The position numbers and the translations under genes are program-made. Below, one piece after another: positions 1-12,213 of a stretch of DNA of 64,000 nt (its first letter is position 1; the number at the start of each line of letters is the position of its first letter). The DNA lies in contig VIIQ02000118.1 in the NCBI GenBank assembly GCA_007449985.2, positions 229,055 through 293,054 on the forward strand, given 5' to 3'. The DNA comes from Desmodesmus armatus (lineage: Eukaryota; Chlorophyta; Chlorophyceae; Sphaeropleales; Scenedesmaceae). The notes beneath the pieces are model-generated. The model was not told the origin of the DNA and did not search any database. It saw only the letters and a list, made by a program, of their open reading frames with translations.

Positions 1-18
1 CTTTCCTCCTTGCTGCAG

Positions 19-2205
19 GTTCAAGCGGAACGGAAAGAAGCTCTCTCCCTCAAGCCATATCATCTTCCGCTTCATGGTAGGGCCTCCCCAATTGTGATGC
101 ACTTACTGCATCCATGCGTAGACAAGGCTCTGCAGTGCTGAATACATCACAAGCGAATCCGATGCATCCTCACCCACTTACATTCACCATTGTTGCAGGC
201 CCCGCTGCTGCTGTGGGTGGCAGCGGTTGTGGTGATCTTTGGTGTGTCCTACAGCAACCTGCAAGGCCTGCAAGGACCCCTTGCAAGTCTGGTGAGCCAT
301 CGCTTCCTTTCAGGGACTGCTGTCGGCTGCACTGCATGCTCATCGCGCTAAGCTTCCTATGCCTCATGGCCAAGCCAGCCTCCGTGCCCTTCCTGTGCAG
401 CGCTGGGTCACACTGGCTACCGAGCCATACATGCCACAATGTCCATGGTGCTGCAGGATCTGTCTGCGCATGTCATGTACCGCCTCACCCGTGCACGGCT
501 GATGGGGGGCTTCTTGGCGTTCAGCACCAGCCTTGCAGACAATGCAAAGTACAGAGCTGAGCTGAAGGAGGAGCTGGCATTCCTACAGGAGGAGTACAGG
601 ACATTGCTCTATGGCGGTCGCATGCGGCTACAGGTGTGCAGTCAATGCTGAAGGGGTTGCCGTAACACAGTTGCTGTGCTGCAGCCTTGCTGCCGGGACG
701 TGTCTGCTTGCAACACGAAACAGTACCAAGAAGTGTATGTGTCTGTCTGTGTGCAGGCTGAAGTGACGTTTGATGCCATCGCACCACCTGCCATTATAGG
801 GCATGCAGGCGTTGCTGGTGAGTGGAGTGTCATGCTGGCATGCACAACAAACTTCGAGACTCACTCATGCAGCCCGCCAGCCACATGTGTGGGGCTGACC
901 TGTCACCTGGCTTCTGGTGCCTGCAGATATGTTTTTCACAACCATGGAATGTTTGAGAGCAGACAAGGCGACATGCCTGCCACCTGGCGACCCCAACTAC
1001 CGCATCACCCACTCAGGCCTGGACGCACAGGTGTGCTGGCAGCTGGACGTCACGTGAAGGACAAGTTTGGGTGTTGCACTGCCTGCAGAACAAAACAGGT
1101 CATGCAGCATGTCTTTTTATATCAGGCTGTCACATCAGCCACTAGTAGTAGTACTACCGTTGTCTGCTGCTATTCTGATGGTGCCATGCAGATCAATAGA
1201 TACATTGACGAGATGACATCGTTCAGCAACCTGCCAGATGCACTTTCGTAAGTGACATGCTCCACATGAGGCAGCCAGCTGGTGCTAGCACAGGGCACCT
1301 GTGATTCTGCAGTTGCAATGACACTCAAGATATTTGTGTGTGCTTTGCCTGCTGCTCGTTGCAACAACGCATGTACTGGTTTGGTGCAATTTGCTTGCAC
1401 TTGCATGTAAGTGTTGTGCATGTGCATGCGCTTGCAGAATGGCAAATCACTCTTCTTATGAGTGGGTGATGACCGTCACTGCCAAGGACACCTTTGACGG
1501 TTTGCAGGCAGCCTCGAAGCTGTTTGTGACTGGGACTTTGGAAAAGTGAGTGAGGGGCGTCAGCACAGGGCTGGTGTGGTGCAAGCTCTGACATCATGAT
1601 GTCCCAGTTGACTGGGATGTTGAGCCCTGCAAAGGATTCCGCTAGCTGCCCTAACCCTTTGATGCTCTACATTCTGGCTAAGTGTGCTGACTTTTTCGAA
1701 CAAGTGCTTTTTTTCTGTTTGCAGGCTTGAGGGAGTGAAGCAGCTTCACGTCATTCTGCTGGTCATCTCCCTTGTTGCCTTGGTGATGTTTGTGCTCTTG
1801 CTGTACCGGCCGTACATCAAGGCGCTGCGGCGTGACACCAAGGCCGTGGTCAACATGCTCAGCCAGCTGCCTGCAGAGGTGGATGTGGAGGGCCACGTGA
1901 AGAGCATCGTGCTGGGCATCGTCAAGACAGAGGGCGGCAGGTCCATGCAGAGCGCATCGCAGGGCCCTGGGCCATCCAACATGCAGATGCAGCAGTACGG
2001 CATGGGGCCGCCGGGCATGGTGGGAGGAGCTGGCATGCGGGGAGGGCCGCCCCAGTGGGGCATGGCACCTGGTGGTCAAGCAGGGGGCGGGTGGTTCAGC
2101 AGGCGCAACAACGCTGGACCGCAGCTGCAGGCAAACGACCCAGGAATGTGCGGTTACGGAATGCAAAGCAACATGGGTATGCATTACAACGGGGATGTGG
2201 CATAA
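19..2205 (+). CDS. TmcB/TmcC-type membrane protein, paralogue A, 3' part (5' end outside window)
   Basis: Eight exons join in frame: 19-76, 199-291, 457-633, 757-817, 927-1030, 1192-1247, 1438-1545 and 1725-2205 (TAA stop). The first seven have exactly the lengths (58, 93, 177, 61, 104, 56, 108) and phases of exons 43-49 of the complete gene at 8999-30718, and the proteins align throughout, so this is its paralogue. Seen: a membrane segment (LLLWVAAVVVIFGVSY) in the second exon, a non-cytoplasmic-looking domain with Cys residues over the next five exons, a final membrane helix (LHVILLVISLVALVMFVLLL), then a basic stretch and a Met/Gly/Pro-rich tail. Inferred: C-terminal membrane module of a large TPR-PAS sensory protein; ligand unknown. 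Introns differ from the paralogue in length and sequence, so the duplication is not very recent. Confidence 0.85.
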
Positions 2206-3537
2206 TGAATGCCACATGAATGAATGGGATGTGAGTGCAGCAGCGGAGGGCAGCAAGCTGTTTGCTCTGCCAGGCCGAGATGTTATGTTTGTTTTCCTGC
2301 TGCAATGGGCTGCAATGCTTGGGATTTCAAAAGTGGGCAGGCCAGCAGCACCATCACAGCTACTAGGCTGTTTAGCATGCGTAGGTTACAAGCTGTGCCC
2401 TGGGTGGGCACATATCAGCCAGGTGCTGGGCTTTCTTCATCCATTTCTGCCGCAGTGCGTCCTGACATGTGTTCCTGGCCATGGTTGTCCTTTCTTCAGT
2501 GTGCATGCTCACCTTCCCCACTGCGCTTGAGTGAGGGTCCTGATGCACATGTTTTTGCTGCTTGCAAGATAGGGATGATTGAACTTGACCTGGGCCCCAG
2601 GCTGGGGCAGTCTATTCTGTGTGGGAGCCGAGGTGAACTGCACTTTTTATGCCCTTGTGGGTCATGTGCACATGTGTCATGTATGTTTTATTGTTAGCTG
2701 CTCTTGCTGGTTGCAGCGCCGCTGCACCGTGCTTTCATGCAGCCTGATTTGCTTTGGCTGAGTGATCAGGGCGATGCAAAGCATGCATGCCAAAGCTTCT
2801 GATGAGGGGTTTGCCCTGCGGTGGAACAGAAATGCAGTAGCCTTGACTCTGTACCTGTATCGTGTGCAATGCTGGCATGTTGCATTCTGCTTGTCGTGCT
2901 TCTATTGGCAGGCTGGCTTGTGGTGGACAATTATGTGCACCCTTGCAGATCTTGCAGCTGGGCACTGTGCAGCCGCATGGAAGCGTGTGGTACTGTGACA
3001 GGCCTTTGATAGAGTCCTCAAATACTCTCAGGACAGTACTACCACAAAATCGGTGGATGGCAGTACTGTACAGCAACAGTGAGTTGAAACAGCAGCCAGC
3101 ATATACCTGTAGAGACCCCCAAAGCTTTTCTGGATCAAAATATCAAGTCGATGGAATGAATTGGCCAGCACACAGGTGCTAACCCTAGGCGGAGTCAATT
3201 TGACCAACCTCAAATTCCTGCAGCTGGCCGCTAAGGTAACCTGCAGTCAGTTAGTAAGCGTCAATTGCTCAGTTTTTGTAATCGACGAGACAAGCGCGAC
3301 ATCCGTTATTACGCTCTGCAGATGGTGCAGGGCGTCTGCCAGTAACACCTCTGCCAGCACCAGGGCTCTTCTTCTTCCTCCTCAAAGCCCAGGCAGCTGG
3401 GACAATCCACTAATATCAGTTCCGCATTGCACCTTGGCCTGAACAGTTGACTCCGTGCCTGCTGTAGGGCAGCAGCAGCAGCAGTAGCCCTGCGTCTGAG
3501 CCGTGGCAGCGCAGCAGCTGGTGTAGCATGCCAACAC
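2206..3537. other. Intergenic: 3' UTR of paralogue A and upstream region of the GT61 gene
   Basis: No coding exon is supported here. The left part is presumably 3' UTR of the upstream gene. A TGTAA at 3277-3281 is the only obvious poly(A)-like signal I found and lies about 1.07 kb after the stop, rather far. The last few hundred bases should hold the promoter and 5' UTR of the GT61 gene; no core motif is evident. Confidence 0.4.
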
Positions 3538-6500
3538 ATGCACAAGGCGCACTTGACGTTTCGTCAGCAATATGTCAGTGCTGTTGCCGCTTGGTGGTTG
3601 CTCGGCCTTGTCATGGCCACAGCAGGCTCCTGTCCCGACACACCGACAGCAGCAGCATTACCCACCCAGTGCCAGCAGGTGCCCCGTGTGTGCATCGACC
3701 ACAGCAGCTACGTGCTTTACGACAACAGACATAATCCCAGGCACGAGCTTTTCGAGGGGATTCCACGTGTACATCTGAAGACTATCTCAGTGAACTACTT
3801 GGGGTTTGATGATTTGTGGGGTACTGCCATCCAGCACCCGGACCCTGTGCTGCGACCTGCCTCACCTGAGGAGGAGTCACCAGAGCTGTCACACCCGCAG
3901 TTCAGCAGCTGTACAGTGCCACTTGTGCTGTACGTCAGCCACCTGTACAACCATGGCGACCTGTTTGTCAACACTGTTGCACCACTGTACATGTGGCAGC
4001 TGAACCGGACACTAGACAGGAGGTGAGGGTTGCGGTGCTACATGCTGCACAAGAAGTATGAATTGAGCTAAGCCATGATGGTTTTGTGGTGTGCACGTCA
4101 TTGGGAGGGTGGTCAGCTGGCCGAAGCAATGCAGCTGTCACCCCCAAGCAGCAGCTGACGCAGGGTTGTGCAGTAGGCAATGCAGCGCAGATGGTGCGCC
4201 ACTTGCTTGCAGCCATCTACATCAACCACTGGTACAGCCCAACCCTGCTGAGAAGATTGCTGATGACGGCCTATCATGCTGCAGGTTGACGCTGGTTGTT
4301 GACACCTTTGGCTTGAAGCTCCAGCGGCTGCACAGGTTCCTGCTCAGCCCCTTCAGTGCTTTCAGAGTGACCTCACTCAGCCACATGAGCAGCAGACTGC
4401 CAGTGGCTAGCCCCGAGCTCTACAACCCGGACGGACAGCATGTGCGCTGCTTCAGGTGTGCAGGCGCACAAGTAGGGCACTGCGCTCAAGCTGTGAGCCT
4501 CTGGGCTTGAGGTAGAGCCTTTCCTGCTGCGCTAGCCAGCGCTGCTTGCCGCAAGCAGCGTAGTAGTAGCAGCAAAAGCCTGCACCTGACAAAGACTGCT
4601 ACCAGCAGCCAGTGAGTATGCTTACGAACCATGCCGTCTCTGCAATGCGCTCCTTGCTTGCAGCAACCTGCTGCTGTGTCAGATGACAGGCAGTGGCAGC
4701 AGTGCTGCTGCAGAGCTGGCACGCACCGCACCCATACACCACCCTCTGTGGAGCACAGGGCAAGCGGTTCTCAGCTACTACAAGCAGCGGCTGCCTGCCA
4801 TTGACCCCAGCTTTGCAGACAAGTCTAAGCTCAAGGTGCGAGCTAGTTGTTGAGAACGGCAGCGGCGGCGGCACTTTGTCATGTTGCATCAGCTTGGTTT
4901 TCAGCTTGCATTAGGCTGGATCATGTGTCACTTCATGAACCCGTTTAGATGGCTTGCTGCGCATTTTTGCCTCACTGTTGCCCACAATGAGCATTGCTAC
5001 CTGGTGGTGCGGCTGCAGGTGCTCATTGCTGCTATGCCGCGTGGTGACAACATGAGGGCAATCATCAACCAGGAGCAGGTGGGCCAGTTATTTTGTTCGG
5101 CTGGAACATTGCCCTTCCCTCCAGTTTTTGGTTAGCCGAGTACCTTGAGCCAGCTAAAAGACTCCTAGGAACAATGGGGCATGCTCCACACGCACAATAC
5201 AATATGCCTGTTGCCTGGGTCGCTGGTACTTCCCACAATGTCTGTACCACCACAGCAGCATGAGCTTGCTGGCTGGCGCAGCTGCTGACTCAGCAGCGAG
5301 GTCGGAGCTTGCTACGGCATGAATGGCAGTGGCCACCAGCTGGTGCTTTCGTGGTGCAACAAAGGACTTGTCAGCACTTGGCATTTGCTGGGCTGGCATT
5401 TGCAATCTGTGCGCAACGTCATGCATTGTTTTGCTGCAGGTTTGGACTTGGTGCACGAACTTCAAGGCCCCTGCAGGGGTGCCTGGCTGGAATGGGACGG
5501 CATGTCTGCTGCATGAGTTTGGCAAGTGAGTGGCTGGCAGCACATCGGGTTGACACTTGTCACAACGGTTCATCAGTGATCAACGGTTCATCAGTGATCA
5601 AGCTACTGGAGCTTGCAAAGCGACAAGTTAACCCCTCCAGCTCAGCGGCAACTGTTTGCCAACAAGCTACTACTAGTAGCATAGACATGCATAGCCTCTG
5701 GCACTGCCGCAGTGCCTGAGGCTCTCAGCAGAAGCACAGCAGAGACACTGTGTGACAGCTTCTGCCGCCACACTGCTAGTAGCAGTGCCGCCGAAGAAGC
5801 TGTCACACAGTGTCTCTGCTGTGCTTGTGCTGAGAGTCTATGCCTGTCGCCTCTGCTACCAAAGTCACTGAGGTCATTCCATATGTTGTTCCCACACTTC
5901 TGCGCTCCTCACAGGAACCTTCTGTCGGACCTGGTGTACACAAGCCAAGCCGATGTGCTGCTGGGGCTGCATGGTGACAGCTTGTACTGGGCCTTCTTCA
6001 TGGCCAAGCACAGCAGCGTTGTGGAGATACGGCCCACGGGCTTTGCTGGACCACAGGCCAACCAGCACATGAAGGTCATTGGTTTGTTCTACTTGCAGGC
6101 AGCTGTTGCTTTTGTGCGGGAGCATTGGAAGAAGATGCTCGGCAGCGGCCTACAACAAAGGCAGCGGAATGATTGGCACGTGATGCAGTTGTGAAACAGC
6201 ACCGCTTTGAGTGGATTGCAGCCAGCAGTGGGGGCACCCTTCCAGCCCCTTTCCATGCACCACATACGGGCTCCTCACTTGCTGTGCGCAATGTCGGCTG
6301 CAGCCCCACACGCCGCCTCTCAAAGTGGGTACCTTGCCCTGCCTGGAAGGAACGTTTTCACTTGTTGTCCACCGTTTTGAATCGTTTGCAGGAAGTCACG
6401 GCTGCGGACGGCAACTCCATCCTGTGGTGGGGCATCGACGTCGTGGACCCCGCTCACAGCGCTCCCGGTCAGCTCGAATCCCAGCGTCGTGGCAATCCAC

Positions 6501-7025
6501 GCTTGTGGTGAGGCGCGTTGCCTGTGTATTTTGCGCCTGGTGTTGCCCCTGGCGCTGCCATCGCATGCGTCAGCAACGTTTGCAGGCTGCTGCCAGCGTG
6601 GGTGTAAGAACTCATAACTCATGCTGATACCACCATGCACGATTGACGCTCCCTTGCGCCTTGGTGTGTGTGTGTGCACTCATTGCTTGTGCGTTCCTTG
6701 CAGGGCTCGTGAGCGCCACGTGTTTGTGCGGCTGATGGCCTGCCAACAGATTTTTGAGCGCATCGTGCTCTCACGTGCCAACATCGACTTGTACCTCGAG
6801 TACAAGCAGCGCCACGAGCATCACATCACGGACATGCTGGAGCCTGCAGATGACTCCGGCAACTACACGAACGCACAAGCAGCGACAGCTGCTGTCGGTG
6901 GGACTACTGACGGCCCACAGAGTGTGCACACTGCTGCTGCGCCACTTTCAGCAAAAGACCTTGTGCACGAAGCAGCAGCTACAGCGATAGCGCGGGTGGA
7001 GCCTTCGCACCAGCAAATGCTGTGA
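3538..7025 (+). CDS. Glycosyltransferase family 61 (EOGT/XYXT-like) type II membrane protein
   Basis: Exons 3538-4022, 4213-4455, 4664-4835, 5019-5078, 5440-5525, 5915-6074, 6392-6507 and 6704-7025 join without a frame break to 547 residues. Exon 2 could instead start at 4285, which keeps frame and gives 523. The ATG at 3538 is followed by a short basic stretch and a hydrophobic signal anchor (about residues 12-30, AVAAWWLLGLVMATAG), as expected for a Golgi type II enzyme. Exon 6 carries the GT61 hallmark (ADVLLGLHGDSL, then SVVEIRP), and exon 7 has WGIDVVDPAHS preceding a conserved RERHV. Known of the family: transfer of sugars such as xylose, arabinose or O-GlcNAc to secreted glycoproteins or wall polymers. 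Donor and acceptor cannot be read from sequence. Intron 5 contains a near-perfect hairpin, listed separately. Confidence 0.8.
5722..5836 (+). repeat. Near-perfect 42-bp inverted repeat (hairpin) in GT61 intron 5
   Basis: The arms 5722-5763 and 5795-5836 are reverse complements with one mismatch in 42. The 31-nt loop contains its own 7-bp stem (CACTGCT/AGCAGTG). A further short palindrome (GGCACTGCCGCAGTGCC) lies just 5' near 5700-5715. The hairpin is inside the 389-nt intron 5526-5914, on the transcribed strand. It could be an intronic miRNA/siRNA precursor or a small MITE-like element; a second copy was not seen in this window. Confidence 0.8.
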
Positions 7026-7750
7026 CTTGGGGCGTGAGACTCTGGCAGTGCCAGCCTTATTCGTTGCCGCACACGGTGGCAATGATCAAGTAGATTGTCC
7101 GCACGTTATTCTTCCGTGGGGGTGCTGGATATCCCCTACGTAGTAGTGTTGCTTGCTCTGCTGTCGATATATGCACTGAATGCGCCGCTACAAGGCACTC
7201 GAAACACATGTGTTGGGAAGCCTGGGCCCAGTTGGCCTGTTTCAGGAGTAGCATAGTCTGTGGTGATGGCCTCATATTTGATTTCACTGTGACTTACTAT
7301 TGAAGCCTGTGCAGATGCATCTGGGGCAGCACAGCTGGCATTTTGCTCTGCACTACCTTGCAAACGCGTGCCTTACAGGAGTGGTTGCTGCCTTGCCTCG
7401 GTGGTTGCTGCACCCTGGTTTGTTATATCGAGCATGCACAGGTGTCGAGACACCCCAATACCAGGGGATCGCCACATTGCTGCACCCTCTCACTGCCAGT
7501 GACTGTTTTGACCATGCACAAGGCACTAGGCTGATAGGAAGTCGCACTGGGCACTGCTGTGCTGTGTTTTTCTGAAGGGCTGCTGCTGCAGAAGTGCAGC
7601 TTCAAGTCAGCACCATGTGCATGGCACTGCACCTATGTGCTGCAGTTTTGACTTATAGTTGCAATTTTGCACTACGCGCATTGCCATTGACATCGTTTGA
7701 CCAGTTGCTGCCGCAGCATGTGGGCCAGCACATGCCACCAAACACGGGTT

Positions 7751-7755
7751 TGTAA
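7751..7755 (+). terminator. Candidate TGTAA poly(A) signal, GT61 gene
   Basis: TGTAA lies about 730 nt downstream of the GT61 stop. Chlorophycean nuclear genes typically use TGTAA shortly before the cleavage site. Assignment is by motif and position only. Confidence 0.4.
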
Positions 7756-8738
7756 CGTGTTTGAAGCTTGGCCGCCTCAAGTGGGCAGCAGACAGGGAAA
7801 GCAGATTGGCAGTTGCATTGTGGTTTGTAGTGCAGCTGCAGCACAGTTGTGCACCAGGCCGTTTTATCGCACGGCACCGCCTGCCTGCAGCACATTCTTG
7901 CTGGTTGGTGTGACCCTGCTGTCGATTGTCCAGGAGGCGCCGTGCATTGAGAGTCAACAGCGCATATCTGTGACAGCCACCGCTCTGTTGGCGAGGCAGG
8001 CAAGAATTGATTGCTTGGAGGTTGGAGGAAGCACAGGTGATGAAGTTGTGGCCGTTGTTTCTGTACACCTCGCAACATGTAAAGCTGTTACACCAGCCAC
8101 CCTGTTCTGCTCTCTACAACACAGCAGCGGACCTACTGTTACATGAATGCATCAAGCAAAACAGAAATATTGCCAGGCCACATGCAGATCATCCATGCAG
8201 GTGCACCAGAAGAGAACATGCATCACGCCTAAGCAGCAAGAGTTCAACACCTGTCGGTGCACGGCACAGTACCTGTACGTTCTTCCCAGCACTGCAATGA
8301 CAGTGGTTTTCTACCCCAGATTGTGTTTATAACCAGCAAATCAGCCTGCAATAGACTACCACAAAGAAGGCTTCGAAGTACACGGACACACACGCACACA
8401 TTGGAGCTGTGCTTGGAAATGCTTCTCAAGTTCTCATACATAAACAACACAGAGCATGAGCCTGAAGCAACAGACGGTCTGGCATTTCACCTTGTACACC
8501 TAGAGCTTGTGCAGCAACAGCAAAGCCTGCAATGCCGTGCAGGGGCCTAGCAGGCACCCTCAACTGCCTGGGGGATGGCGGAGGTCTGTGACTGGAAGCT
8601 AGCTATCACAGATCAGCCACAACCATAGACAGATGTAACAGCACTACCTGCCCCACTGCTGAGCACTTGCAAAGAAGCAGGCAGCACACACACCAACAGC
8701 AGCAAAATTCCCACACACAGAGCTGCTGCTGTACACAA

Positions 8739-8743
8739 TTACA
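8739..8743 (-). terminator. Candidate TGTAA poly(A) signal, TmcB-like gene
   Basis: TTACA on the plus strand (TGTAA on the minus strand), about 256 nt after the stop codon of the large minus-strand gene. Another copy at 8139-8143 is an alternative. Confidence 0.4.
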
Positions 8744-8998
8744 CAAGTCAACATGCTGCAGACATGCAACGACAGCACAGCGTAGCCTTGCCTGTCATGC
8801 AACGGCTGTCACAAAAGTACTGTCGGCAATATACTGGAATAATACAAGTGCGTGTTTCAGCTAGTGCGGTTTCAAGACAGACAGCAAACAGCAACAAAGC
8901 TGCGCCCTGCGCTGATAACAGTGCGCTGCGCAAACCCCCATATGCAGTGTGGCTTGCTCTGCCAATCCAGCAGACCCACTGATCAAACCCTGCAGCCC

Positions 8999-11900
8999 CT
9001 ACTGCATACCCATGCTGTTGTGCATTCCGTAGCCATACATTGGTCCAGGTGGGCCTGTGCTGCCGGGGCCCCTGTCAAACCAGCCACCCCTGCCACCCTG
9101 TGCTGGCGCAAAAGCCCCTGCCCCCATCATGCCCGGCGGCCCCATCATGCCGTACTGCTGCATCTGCATGTTTGATGGCCCAGGGCCCTGCGGCGCGCCC
9201 TGCATGGACCTGCCGCCCTCTGTCTTGACAATGCCCAGCACGATGCTCTTCACGTGGCCCTCCACATCAACCTCTGCAGGCAGCTGGCTGAGCATGTTGA
9301 CCACGGCCTTGGTGTCACGCCGCAGCGCCTTGATGTACGGCCGGTACAGCATCAGGATGAACAGCGCTGTGCACACCAGGGTGATCACCAGCAGGATGAT
9401 GTGGAGCTGCTTCACACCGTCCAGCCTGCATGGACAGGAGGGAAACATTGGTCAGCAGCATATGGCACCAGGCACACCTTGCAGTTTATCGACAATGGAG
9501 TGCCTGTGGCCCATGCACAGTATAATACGCACTACTAGTAGCCTCACAATACGCAAAAACAAGCTGGAGGTACGTACTTGACCAGGGTGCCATCCACAAA
9601 GAGGTCGGATGCGGTCTGCAAGCCTTGGTAGGTGTCCTTCCCTGTGACCTCCACGGCAAACTCATACGCGGAGTGGTTGGCAGACCTGCATGTGCAGAGT
9701 AAACATTCTGTGAGATGTGGCGGTGTAGATGGAAGCAGGGTATTGAATCACAAGGGCATAATGGTCTTTCAACCGCTGATTGAGCCGGAAATTGAGCTGT
9801 TACTGGTTGTGCTGAGTGACAACCATTGCTGTGTGCAGCCAAACCTGGCCAGCCACTCACGCAAGCGCATCTGGCAAGTTGCTGAACGTCGTCATCTCTT
9901 CAATGTAGCGATTCACCTGCATGGCACCATCAAGAGTTCAGGCTCAATTCACCCTCAAGCCACCCAGACACCAGTCAGATATGCAATATTGCTTCAGGAA
10001 GTTTGTAAGACCTGCAATACGCTTGCTGCACATCCAATACACACAGATGATACGGTACCTGAGGCGCCAACCAGCAAACATGCAACTGACGCTACTGAGG
10101 TGCAGCAGTCACACACCTGGGCATCCAAGCCGCTGTGTGTAATCTGGTAGAGTGGGCTTTCAGGTGTCAGGCAGGTTGACTGGTCTGCCCGCAGACACTG
10201 GGTTGTTGTGAAGAAGATCTCTGTGCAGAGGCAGGCAGGGAGGCAGGCACAGGGACAGGCATGCTTTTTGAGGATGGCACTATGCATTCGCAAGGCCGGT
10301 ACTGACGTAAGGCTGCCGCTGCTACAGAGGAAAAACGTAAATCCTCTGCAGTGATGTCAGCAGCTGGCTGCTCACCTGCCACAGCCGGGTTGTCCAGGAC
10401 AGCTGGAGGTGCCACAGGGTCGAAAGTGACATCAGCCTGCACATAGCCGCCAGCACGGCACAACAAAGCCATCACCGCAATTTGGACGGAGTTTGCCAAG
10501 TATGAGTAACGAGTTGGCGGAGCGCAGCACATGAGCCTCACACGCCATATCTTATGAGTCTGCTTATTGATTCTGCAATGAATCCAAGGCATATCTTCAA
10601 GCCCACCACATGCTTTTGCGCTGATGGCATGTTGATACAGTCCAGAGCGACAAATAGAATGCTGAGTACTTGAGAGTGAGCACGCTGAGTGAATTGGTCA
10701 GGGTGCACACCTGCAGCAGCATGCGCCCGCCATACAAGAGTGTCCTGTACTCTTCCCTCAGGAGGTTGAGTTCGTCTTTCAGCGCCGCCCTTTCCTTGCT
10801 GTTGTCATCGTCGGTGATGGAGAAGCCCAGCATGTTCGCCCATAGTCGGCACCGTGTCAAACGGTACATGATGTGCGCGCTCAGATCCTGTGCAGCAGCA
10901 ATGCAGGCGCCAGCCACTCACGTCACAGACGCCTTGAGATTTGTATCATACAATGCGCTTGAGTGTGAGTACGGCGGTCTCAGCGCTGATAGCGCCACCC
11001 CACCATGTCCCCAACAGGAGGCAGCCGGCCCAGGTTCAGTCAATGTCGTATGGACATGAACACAGCAGCATTGAGCAAGTCACATGTGACAGTGATACTC
11101 ACCAAGCTTGCAAGTGGGCCCTGTAGGCCCTGCAGGTTGCCGTATGACACACCAAAGATAGCCACCATGGTTGCAACCCACAGAAGCAGCGGAACCTGCA
11201 AGCGCAAGGTTGGGACCCACCCAGCACCAGTGCAGTAACTTCAAAATTAAGCACGGGTAAACAAGCTACATGTCAGCTGGAACAAGCAGTGCGTCTTGAC
11301 AAAGCTGTCACGCACTTGGTTCGGCCCACACAGTGTCGCAACGTCACAAGCGTGGAGGCGGTGATCTCACCATGAATATCCAGATGATGCGTGTTGAGGG
11401 AGACAAGCGCTTGCCGTTACGTTTGAACCTGCAGCAGTGACCGCGGGCAGTCATCTGTGAAGCGCTCTGAGCGACTGTGCACCGGATCCGCGTCGTTGCC
11501 TCCAAAATCGGCCAAGCGGTGGAAGCTGTTGCGCAGATGACCCTATTGAAGGGCAGAATGCTAGCTGGCACATGCTGCATCATCTGCTGCGCAGCAGATG
11601 ATGATTGTTTTCATTCCAGCATGGCCACCAGGCTGCAGGAGCAAACAAACTCACCTAGGGTCAAGCCAGCCGAAGAGCTGCTTACTGAGCTTCTTCTTGA
11701 AGGCCGCAAAGCGGCCAGGCTGGGCCTTGTTCCTCTTGGCAGCCAGGGATTCAATCTTGCTCTTGAAGTGTTTGCTGCCGCGGCCCCCCTTCCCAGCTGC
11801 CTTGTCTTTGTCAGTCTCATCACCATCGTCATCTGCAAGCATCAGTCAGTTTTTTTGTTGGCGGTTGCAAGCCTCCGGCAGGCCCTGTGCTGGCTGGCAC

Positions 11901-12213
11901 ACTGTCCTCACATCAGCATCAGCAACCACCGTCCTTGCTGACGCAAGCCAAACAGAACGCACACACTGAACAGTACCAGACGTGCATCATGCTGATGATC
12001 AGTCCTGACCAGCCCACCTGCTGCTGCCATCCTGACAGCCTTCTTCTTCTTGTCTGGTGCGCTGCTGTCTGCTGCAGCCGCAGCGTCAGTGCCAAGCTGT
12101 TGGGCTGCCCCTGTTTGTTGCCCGGCACCCTCAGCCAGCTCCAGGTCATCGTCGTCAACGTCATCATTGGTGTCATCATCAATCATCATGGGACGTCTCA
12201 CCATGAAGCGCAC
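8999..12213 (-). other. TmcB-like gene exons 41-50: charged loop, second outer domain and tail
   Basis: Exons: 12213-12018, 11832-11655, 11428-11371, 11195-11103, 10887-10711, 10436-10376, 10220-10117, 9916-9861, 9685-9578, 9425-8999. Exons 41-42 encode an acidic stretch (DDDTNDDVDDDDLELAEG) followed by a Lys-rich one. Exon 44 is a helix, 45-49 an outer domain, 50 the final helix (LHIILLVITLVCTALFILML) and Met/Gly/Pro tail. Exons 43-49 match the paralogue at 19-1545 in length and phase. Confidence 0.88.

Larger units (their letters stand above)
7026..8998. other. Convergent intergenic region (3' UTRs of GT61 and TmcB-like genes)
   Basis: Both flanking genes point into this 2-kb stretch. No splice-consistent exon chain or conserved protein was found. 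It presumably holds two long 3' UTRs, as is common in chlorophyte algae. Confidence 0.45.

Noticed and set aside
114..560. 148-codon open frame at the left end
   Set aside because: Crosses two phase-consistent introns of the TmcB paralogue in a different frame and shows no family resemblance.
2797..2830. CTGATGA resembling a hammerhead ribozyme core
   Set aside because: No flanking stems or matching GAAA segment with pairing arms could be drawn.
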